This document shows positions 40,726 to 46,548 of a DNA stretch of 46,548 nt, in pieces (position 1 is the stretch's first letter; every line of letters starts with the position of its first letter). The DNA comes from Collinsella sp. AM17-1. GTDB lineage: Bacteria; Actinomycetota; Coriobacteriia; Coriobacteriales; Coriobacteriaceae. Under the pieces are notes generated by a model, which was given only the letters and a program-made list of their open reading frames with translations, was not told the origin of the DNA and searched no databases. The stretch spans positions 300-46,847 of the forward strand of contig NZ_QRJZ01000019.1 of NCBI RefSeq assembly GCF_003470665.1, written 5' to 3'. A program made the position numbers and the translations under genes.

Positions 40726-43238
40726 CGACGACGCAGACCGCTCCCGCTGCACCGGTTGCGTCGGACCAGGTCGCGGCGCCCGCGCAAGCCTCGGCTCCTG
40801 AGACGCCTAAGGCTGCTTCGACGCCTACGCCTGCAGCGGCTGAGAAGGCCGTGCCTGCAACTGGTGAGGAGGCTGCTCCGGCAAAGCCCAAGCGTACGCG
40901 CCGCACGACCAAGCCTGCTGCTGACGGCGAGGAGGTCACCAAGCCCAAGCGCCGTACCACGCGCACGACGCGCGCCAAGCGCACCGTTGCAGCTGACTCC
41001 TCGGCGCCGATTTCCGATAAGGTCGCGCAGGCACGTGCGTTGGCGCAGATTAGCGAGGCTCAGGTGGTGCGCGCCCGCCGTCGTGCTGCTGAGCGCGAGG
41101 CCGCGGCTCTGACCGAGTTTGCAGCCCCGTCTGTGCCCGAGACCCCTGCCGCCGACCAACCGACCGAGAAGCCGGCACCGCGCACACGCCGTCGCACGGC
41201 TGCTAAGGCCGAGCAGGTTGCTGAACAGGTAACCCCCGAGCTCACTGAGGCTTCGGTCCGTTCCGCGGCAGGGGAGGGCGCATCGCCAACTGAGCCCGCT
41301 GCGCCTGTCGAGGCCAGCGAAGTTCCCGTTGTCGATCCGGCTTTGCGCCCGCACCGTCGCGGTCGCAAGCCCAAGGCCTTCGTCGAGGCAGAGAAGGCCG
41401 CAGCCGCAGCCGCAGCTGCTCGGGATGCTGCGGCGACCGCCGAGTCTGCAACCGCTGCCGATGCACCCGTTCAGGATGCTGCGACTTCCGAGGCCGCTCC
41501 CGCCGATGCCGAGCCCGCCGACGTCCGCCCCGGTCGCAGCCGTCGCACTGCTGTTAAGCGCACGTCCAAGGCTAAGGCTGCCAAGAAGGGTGCGTCCGAG
41601 GATTCCGACGAGACGACCGCCGATGCATCGACTGATGCCGCCGAGCCCCAAGACGTCGAACAGCCTGCGTCCGAGAAGCCCAAGCGCGGTCGTAAGAAGT
41701 CCGCTAAGGCCAAGGCGTCCGAGCATCAGGCTGATGTCGAAGCGCAGGTCGATTCTGGCGCCGAGGCCAATGAAGCCGCTGCGGTCAATGCCGACGCCGC
41801 CGCAACCGATGCTGCCGCGCCCGCCGAGGCCGAAGACGGCACTCGTTCCAACCGTCGCCAGCACAAGCGCAACGAGGAACGCAACGAGCGCAACAACGAC
41901 CGTCGCAACCGTCAGCGCGACCGCAAACAGCGCAATAAGGAGCGCAATGCCGCTCCGACTGAGCCCACGCTTTCGCGCGAGGAGCTCGCGGCCATGAAGG
42001 TCGCCGAGCTGCGCGAGAAGGCCAAGGAGTTCGAGATTGAGACGACCGGCAAGAAGAAGGCCGAACTCGTCGAAGAGATCTACACCACCGCCGCGAAGGC
42101 CGAGGGCTTCCGCGACATCAAGGGCATTCTGCAGATTCGCCCGGACAGCTCCGGCATCATCCACGCCCATGGCTACATGAAGTCCAACGACGACGCCTTC
42201 GTGCCCGCCTACCTCATCCGCTCCGCGCGCCTGCGCACGGGCGACGTCATCGAGGGCTCGCTGCGTCCTTCGCGCGGCGGCGACAAGCGCGCCGGCCTCG
42301 CCAAAATCACGACCGTCAACGGTCTGGACCCCGAGCAGATTCGCAACCGTCCCAAGTTCGGCGACCTCACCCCGGTCTATCCCAACGAGCCGCTGCGCAT
42401 GGAGCACGGCAAAGACTCCATTACCGGTCGCGCCATCGACATCGTGTCGCCGATCGGCAAGGGTCAGCGTGGCCTGATCGTGTCCCCGCCCAAGGCCGGC
42501 AAGACCACGATCCTCAAGAAGATCTGCCAGTCTATCTCGATTAACAACCCCGAGGTGCACCTCATCTGCCTGCTCGTCGACGAGCGCCCCGAAGAGGTCA
42601 CCGATATGCAGCGTTCCATCAAGGGTGAGGTTGTGGCGTCGACCTTCGATATGCCCGCCGACAACCACACTCGCGTGGCAGAGCTCGTCATCGAGCGCGC
42701 CAAGCGCATCGTGGAGCTGGGCGGCGATGTCGTGGTGGTGCTCGACTCCATTACGCGTCTTGCCCGCGCCTACAACTTGGCGGCGCCCGCCTCGGGCCGC
42801 ATCCTTTCGGGCGGCGTCGATTCGGCGGCCCTGTATCCTCCCAAGCGCTTCCTGGGCGCAGCCCGTAATATCGAGAACGGTGGCTCGCTCACCATCCTGG
42901 CCTCTGCCCTCATCGACACCGGTTCCAAGATGGACGAGGTCATCTTCGAGGAGTTCAAGGGTACCGGCAACATGGAGCTTAAGCTCGACCGCGACCTGGC
43001 CGACCGCCGCATCTTCCCGGCTATCGACCCCGTTGCCTCCGGTACGCGCAACGAAGACCTGTTGGTCGACGAGCAGATGCGTCCGTTTGTCTTTGGTCTG
43101 CGTCGCATTCTTGCCGGCATGAACAACACCGAGCGCGCAGCCGCGTCGTTTATCAAGGGTCTTAAGGGCACCAACACCAACCAGGAGTTCCTGGTGCGTT
43201 CGGCCAAAAAGCACAGCGACTACGAGCAGACGTTCTAG
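40695..43238 (+). CDS. rho: Transcription termination factor Rho with ~425-residue disordered extension
   Basis: 847 residues from a GTG start, about twice the 419 of E. coli Rho. Residues 1-425 are low complexity: Ala/Pro/Glu stretches broken by basic clusters (KPKRTRRTTK, KPKRRTTRTTRAKR, RPGRSRRTAVKRTS, KPKRGRKKSAKAK) and ending in an Arg/Asn-rich segment (ERNERNNDRRNRQRDRKQR). Then comes the Rho N-domain (about 426-470), the cold-shock RNA-binding domain (about 475-550), the P-loop SPPKAGKTT (Lys603) and DVVVVLDSITRLARAYN (Walker B). The hexameric ATPase ends transcription and releases RNA. Basic extensions occur in actinobacterial Rho; one this long should bind RNA and may form condensates. 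The ribosome site before GTG is weak. Confidence 0.95.
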   Translation: MSDQQQENEITTTQTAPAAPVASDQVAAPAQASAPETPKAASTPTPAAAEKAVPATGEEAAPAKPKRTRRTTKPAADGEEVTKPKRRTTRTTRAKRTVAADSSAPISDKVAQARALAQISEAQVVRARRRAAEREAAALTEFAAPSVPETPAADQPTEKPAPRTRRRTAAKAEQVAEQVTPELTEASVRSAAGEGASPTEPAAPVEASEVPVVDPALRPHRRGRKPKAFVEAEKAAAAAAAARDAAATAESATAADAPVQDAATSEAAPADAEPADVRPGRSRRTAVKRTSKAKAAKKGASEDSDETTADASTDAAEPQDVEQPASEKPKRGRKKSAKAKASEHQADVEAQVDSGAEANEAAAVNADAAATDAAAPAEAEDGTRSNRRQHKRNEERNERNNDRRNRQRDRKQRNKERNAAPTEPTLSREELAAMKVAELREKAKEFEIETTGKKKAELVEEIYTTAAKAEGFRDIKGILQIRPDSSGIIHAHGYMKSNDDAFVPAYLIRSARLRTGDVIEGSLRPSRGGDKRAGLAKITTVNGLDPEQIRNRPKFGDLTPVYPNEPLRMEHGKDSITGRAIDIVSPIGKGQRGLIVSPPKAGKTTILKKICQSISINNPEVHLICLLVDERPEEVTDMQRSIKGEVVASTFDMPADNHTRVAELVIERAKRIVELGGDVVVVLDSITRLARAYNLAAPASGRILSGGVDSAALYPPKRFLGAARNIENGGSLTILASALIDTGSKMDEVIFEEFKGTGNMELKLDRDLADRRIFPAIDPVASGTRNEDLLVDEQMRPFVFGLRRILAGMNNTERAAASFIKGLKGTNTNQEFLVRSAKKHSDYEQTF

Positions 43239-43275
43239 GTTGTCATCCACGCGCAGCGATAGTCATCAATGCGAT

Positions 43276-43307
43276 AAAGGGTCGGGGCTTTGAGCCTCGG
43301 CCCTTTT
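43276..43307 (+). terminator. Terminator of rho
   Basis: AAAGGGTCGGGGCT / AGCCTCGGCCCTTT with a 3-base loop (two G-T pairs), then TTCC. Starts 38 bases after the stop codon. Confidence 0.88.
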
Positions 43308-43386
43308 CCATATCGCCGCTCCGCGCTTATTTTTGACCATAAGACTGGCAAGCAGCAGGTTTCCCGTTTCAATCCGACATCGTCGC

Positions 43387-43415
43387 TTGCAATCGACAGG
43401 GCGGTTTCGCATAAT
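43387..43415 (+). promoter_or_regulatory. Promoter candidate for the membrane protein-VanZ pair
   Basis: TTGCAA (43387-43392), 17-base spacer, CATAAT (43410-43415), about 135 bases before the next start. A short GGGGC/GCCCC hairpin (around 43475-43487) lies in the leader. Confidence 0.5.
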
Positions 43416-43551
43416 AGCTTTTAAGCTTCGCGACGGAAAACGCAGATGAAACGAACCATATACCGTTGCTTTGGGGCATAGCCCCGCTTCATCTTCTCTC
43501 GCGCAGCCAACTGAATGATGCGATTTGGGTGCTGGAAGATGGGGAGAGCTC

Positions 43552-44934
43552 ATGGCTTCTTCTGATGCAACACAACGAGCAGTCCTTGCCGGACTTTCGT
43601 GCGGGATCGGCCTTGCCGCTCCCGTGGTTATGTATGCCGCGACGCTGCCGTTTTCGTCGGTGAACGAGACGGTCGTGGCGGGTGCGGTTCCCTTCGCCGT
43701 GGGCGCGGTGGCGGGCGTGGGTATCTATGCCGCCTCGCTGGGTATCTCCGAGTACCGTGCGCAGCGTGAAGAGCGTCTGTTCCAGCCTGATGCCATGGGC
43801 GGTGCCGCCAATCTCAATCAGCATCAAAGCGAGTTCAAGACCGCCTCGATTCCAGCTCAGCAGCAGGATGCGACTCCTTACGCTGCGGCTTTTGCTTCTC
43901 AGGCTCAGGCGGAGCAGTCTACCTCGGCATTCCTTTCCGGCCTGACTGGTGCGTTCCAGCGCCGTCATGCCGATGATGGTGTCCCTACCATCGCTCGAGC
44001 CGCAGATGCTATGGACGAGGACGAGGCTTGGTCCATGATCGACAGTATGCTCGACGACGATTCGCCGGTGAGCTGCGACCCTGCACACTCGCGCGACGTC
44101 TATCAAGTCGCCATCGACGAGCTCACCAACGGCGGGCAGACCGGCTCCTTCAATCGCGACGACATCGCCGCCGCGGCACGCGCCGTGTCTGGCTCCCAGG
44201 CCGCCCCTGCGGGCAGTACGGCGGCTTTCGTGGCACTCGTCGCCAACGCGGCAGCCAATAACGCCTACAGCGCTACCTCGGCTGACGCGAACGCTTCTGC
44301 CGATAATTCGTACGTTGATGAAGCCATGACCGCGGACGAGGAGGCCGTTGCCGCCCGCCGTGCCGCCGAAAGCTCGCTTTGGGGCGCTCCTGCCCAGCAG
44401 CAGGCGGCTGAGGCTGCGCCGTATAACGCAAACCTCGCCAGCATGCCTATCATCTCCGGTGCCGCGGACATTGATCTCGATGACCTCGATGAGCCTGCAG
44501 CCATCACCGCATCGTTTGATGCCCAAGCTCGCATCGACACCGGCGACCTTCCGGACGCCTCGCTCGAGGTTGATGTCCCCATGGCCGATTACTCGGGCCA
44601 CGAGGACATGTGGGCCGCCGCCACCGCGATTCTGGATGAGATTGACGAGCCCGCTCCCGTCGCTGCCCCTCAGCCTGCTGCCCCCGCCTATGTCGGCCGT
44701 CACAGCGCTGTATTCCCCGAGGATACCGCCCGTATCTCGCGCGAGAGCATCGAGCGAGCCGAGGCTATTGCCGCCGGCATTATGGAAAATCGTCGTCACG
44801 AGCGCGTCAATCAGATCCTCGAAGAAGAGATCGAGCGCTTGCAGTCCTCTACCGCCAAGCGTACGGGCCGTGCCTATCTGAGCGTTATCGAGGGCGGTAC
44901 CGCCAGCTTCGCGCCGCTCCGCGCGGAGGCATAA
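43552..44934 (+). CDS. Membrane protein with long acidic Ala-rich cytoplasmic domain, unknown
   Basis: 460 residues from the ATG at 43552 (GGGGAGAG upstream). Two membrane helices at the N-terminus (about 10-32 and 42-63: VLAGLSCGIGLAAPVVMYAA and VVAGAVPFAVGAVAGVGIYA) form a hairpin. The remaining ~390 residues are hydrophilic, rich in Ala, Asp, Glu, Gln and Ser, and mostly disordered, with patches DEDEAWSMIDSMLDD and AADIDLDDLDEPAAI. The last ~65 residues are helical and basic, with ERAEAIAAGIMENRRHERVNQ. I do not recognise the family. It is 7 bases before a VanZ-like gene, so both are one operon. Confidence 0.75.
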   Translation: MASSDATQRAVLAGLSCGIGLAAPVVMYAATLPFSSVNETVVAGAVPFAVGAVAGVGIYAASLGISEYRAQREERLFQPDAMGGAANLNQHQSEFKTASIPAQQQDATPYAAAFASQAQAEQSTSAFLSGLTGAFQRRHADDGVPTIARAADAMDEDEAWSMIDSMLDDDSPVSCDPAHSRDVYQVAIDELTNGGQTGSFNRDDIAAAARAVSGSQAAPAGSTAAFVALVANAAANNAYSATSADANASADNSYVDEAMTADEEAVAARRAAESSLWGAPAQQQAAEAAPYNANLASMPIISGAADIDLDDLDEPAAITASFDAQARIDTGDLPDASLEVDVPMADYSGHEDMWAAATAILDEIDEPAPVAAPQPAAPAYVGRHSAVFPEDTARISRESIERAEAIAAGIMENRRHERVNQILEEEIERLQSSTAKRTGRAYLSVIEGGTASFAPLRAEA

Positions 44935-44941
44935 CTTCTGC

Positions 44942-45391
44942 ATGGTTAAGATCAATCGAAAATGGGCGGTCGTGACCTGCCTGATGGCGCTCTTGATCTG
45001 GGGCAATTCGCTGGTTCCCGGCTCGGGGTCGGGCTCGCTGAGCTTAACGGTCATGGAAGCTATCCGCGGTTTCCTGCACGGCGTGGGACTTCCATATGAA
45101 TGGGTGACCAACTTTGTTGTTCGCAAGTGTGCGCATTTTACCGAGTATATGGTGCTCGGCATCCTGGCAACGCACGCTTTTGATTTTGAGGGCCGGCGCA
45201 CCTTTGACGTGCTGCTGCCCACGGCGGTGTTCCTGCTGCTGATTCCCTCGATCGACGAGACGATTCAGCTCTTTGTGCCGGGACGCGCCGGCATGATCAC
45301 CGATGTGATGATCGACTGCTGTGGAGCGGCAACGGGCGTTGTGCTCCGATATCTCTTACGGTCGCTGATGTGCGCCAAAAAGGCCGCCTAG
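44942..45391 (+). CDS. VanZ-like family protein
   Basis: 149 residues, four predicted membrane helices. RKCAHFTEYMVLGILA and SIDETIQLFVPGRAGMITDVMID are the conserved VanZ-like motifs (RK-AHF-EY and DE-Q-F-PGR-D). VanZ proteins raise teicoplanin resistance in some bacteria, but the family is broad and mostly uncharacterised. The ATG is 7 bases after the upstream stop codon; no independent ribosome site is obvious, so translation is probably coupled. Its stop codon is inside the left arm of the terminator stem. Confidence 0.9.
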   Translation: MVKINRKWAVVTCLMALLIWGNSLVPGSGSGSLSLTVMEAIRGFLHGVGLPYEWVTNFVVRKCAHFTEYMVLGILATHAFDFEGRRTFDVLLPTAVFLLLIPSIDETIQLFVPGRAGMITDVMIDCCGAATGVVLRYLLRSLMCAKKAA

Positions 45392-45422
45392 GACGTATTG
45401 TTTGGTCCTAGGCGGCCTTTTT
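45377..45422 (+). terminator. Terminator overlapping the vanZ-like stop codon
   Basis: AAAAAGGCCGCCTAGGAC / complement: an 18-bp perfect stem with a 10-base loop and a T run. The TAG stop codon of the VanZ-like gene (45389-45391) lies inside the left arm, so a ribosome reaching the stop covers part of the stem. Confidence 0.92.
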
Positions 45423-45505
45423 TATTTGAGGGCTTATATGAGGCGTGGTGGCGTCGTTCCATTGGTCGGATTTGCCGGGCGCGCCACGCCCCGTGGGTGC
45501 GTCTG

Positions 45506-46396
45506 TTACTGAAGCGCTTGTGCGCCCAGGGCAAGGCAACCCATGATGCCCTGCTTGCCCTCGAGGCTGTTGTTGACAATGTAGGTATCGATGTCGTTAA
45601 CCTCGGGCGTGACGATATAGCCGTTGAGCATTTCGGCACACTTCTTGCGTGCGAGCGGCACGATGGGGGTGTGGTCGGCCACGCCGCCGCCGATGATGAT
45701 CTTTTGCGGCGCGTAGCACAGCGTGTAGGTCATGAGCGCCTGCGCCAGATAGCCGGCGAGCAGGTCCATGGCCTCCGGGTCATCGGCCATCTCTCCGGCG
45801 CTCTTGCCACCCCAGCGCTTTTTGACGCCGGGACCGGCGATGAGGCCTTCAAGGCAGTTGTCGTGGAAGGGGCAGGCGCTGTGCTCGCCAATGGTGTCGC
45901 GCGGGTCGCGCGTGACCAGGATGTGGCCAGCCTCGGGATGCATCATGCCGTGCACGAGCTTACCGCCCGAGAGCACGCCGGCGCCCACGCCGGTACCGAT
46001 GGTCAGGTAGACCACGTCGGTGAGGCCCTTGGCGCAACCAAACGTGACCTCGCCCAGGCAGGCGACGTTGACGTCGGTATCGTAGCCGCAGGGGATATTG
46101 AGCTCGTTTTGGATAGTGCCCAGCAGGTCAAAGTAGCGCCATGCCGTTTTGGGCGTCTCCAGGATCTTGCCGTATTGGGGCGAGGCGGGGTTGACTGCGG
46201 TGGGGCCAAAGGCGCCGATGCCCAGTGCGGCGATGCCCTTGTCGGCAAACCATGCGTTGACGGCTTCAACGGTCTCCTGCGGGGTCGTGGTCGCGATCTG
46301 CTCACGCTCCAGGACCGTACCGTCTGCATAGCCCGTGGCGCAGACCATCTTGGTGCCGCCGGCCTCGAGCGCTCCGATAAGCTGCTGCTCTGCCAT
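45506..46396 (-). CDS. ROK-family fructokinase
   Basis: 296 residues. GALEAGGTKMVCATG is the ROK nucleotide-binding start, YDTDVN holds the catalytic Asp (108), and LTIGTGVGAGVL follows. The ROK zinc site is complete: H158 in HPEAGH and C175, H178, C181 in CPFHDNC. ILETPKTAWRYFD and GPGVKKRWGG are typical of fructokinases of the YdhR/ScrK type; glucose or mannose may also be substrates. The ATG is preceded by GAGAGGA and a TATACT -10 at 46435-46440. It is transcribed toward the convergent VanZ-like gene. No sugar transporter is adjacent in the window. Confidence 0.92.
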   Translation of the reverse strand: MAEQQLIGALEAGGTKMVCATGYADGTVLEREQIATTTPQETVEAVNAWFADKGIAALGIGAFGPTAVNPASPQYGKILETPKTAWRYFDLLGTIQNELNIPCGYDTDVNVACLGEVTFGCAKGLTDVVYLTIGTGVGAGVLSGGKLVHGMMHPEAGHILVTRDPRDTIGEHSACPFHDNCLEGLIAGPGVKKRWGGKSAGEMADDPEAMDLLAGYLAQALMTYTLCYAPQKIIIGGGVADHTPIVPLARKKCAEMLNGYIVTPEVNDIDTYIVNNSLEGKQGIMGCLALGAQALQ

Positions 46397-46548
46397 AATA
46401 TTCCTCTCACTGGGACGAGTTGCTCCATGACTAAAGTATAGAGCTCTAAATCATTTAAGAAAGCGCTATAAAAAGAAGCCTCGCAACGCGGCGGGTGAAC
46501 TGCGCCCCAATTCTTGGACGGGCTAATAAGCGGCCTACGCCGCACATA
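46397..46548. other. Region upstream of the fructokinase gene, to window end
   Basis: Minus-strand TATACT (46435-46440) is a good -10; the -35 is not clear (TTTCTT/TTCTTA). GCGGC-ctac-GCCGC near 46530-46543 is a short hairpin. No ORF with a start site. Confidence 0.4.

Noticed and set aside
40545..43250. 901-residue ORF antisense to rho
   Set aside because: It mirrors the rho frame in high-GC DNA; the rho strand has complete domains, the antisense product is Gly/Leu/Arg repeats without motifs.

Overview
The window reads as chromosomal DNA of a high-GC gut actinobacterium of the Coriobacteriia, most likely Collinsella or a close relative. This is inferred from protein style, not from a database search. 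The pointers are a Rho factor with a huge Ala/Pro/Lys/Arg-rich N-terminal extension, two members of a nuclease-like family I associate with Coriobacteriia, short palindromic repeats at many gene ends, and strong GC bias at third codon positions. I see no prophage, IS element, CRISPR array or rRNA. One tRNA gene is present and the genes are mostly housekeeping.

Layout. 1-2.9 kb: a metal-resistance operon on the minus strand (SmtB-type ArsR regulator, separate HMA metallochaperone, Zn/Cd/Pb P-type ATPase) with three similar operator dyads. 3.2-8.2 kb: a PD-(D/E)XK-like orphan, a DEDDh exonuclease, a His-rich metal exporter, a YaiI/UPF0178 protein and an HdeD-like membrane protein. 8.4-10.4 kb: a nitroreductase and two tandem histidine phosphatases. 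10.5-16.4 kb: a degenerate DUF1015 protein, an M20 peptidase, a second PD-(D/E)XK-like orphan, then the serine operon serC-serA. 16.6-23.1 kb: a K+/H+-type antiporter with two RCK-C domains, a PPP-type phosphatase, a Wzx-like flippase and ATP-dependent PEP carboxykinase. 23.3-26.1 kb: a B3/4-domain protein, a MarR regulator, a DegV protein and an MGMT-domain protein. 26.4-30.3 kb: trpS, a WecA/TagO-like glycosyl-phosphate transferase, a candidate structured RNA and a radical SAM enzyme. 30.4-37.9 kb: tRNA-Ala(CGC), a tail-anchored coiled-coil protein, nicotinate phosphoribosyltransferase, proB and proA separated by an oppositely oriented S33 hydrolase, an HD-domain protein and a CarD-like regulator. 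38.3-46.5 kb: argS, a MITE-like inverted repeat, rho with a leader ORF, an acidic membrane protein with a VanZ-like partner, and a ROK fructokinase.

How it works together. Amino-acid supply (serCA, proBA), tRNA charging (trpS, argS), NAD salvage, PEP carboxykinase and fructokinase describe a fermentative heterotroph. WecA/TagO, Wzx and VanZ-like genes point to cell-surface glycopolymers. Two metal-export modules occupy the first 7 kb.

The most unusual signals are the ~425-residue low-complexity extension of Rho, the pair of DUF559/Vsr-like orphans, an unassigned structured RNA near 29.1 kb, and several families of palindromic repeats with a GGGAC core that sit a few tens of bases after stop codons and probably act as dispersed terminators.
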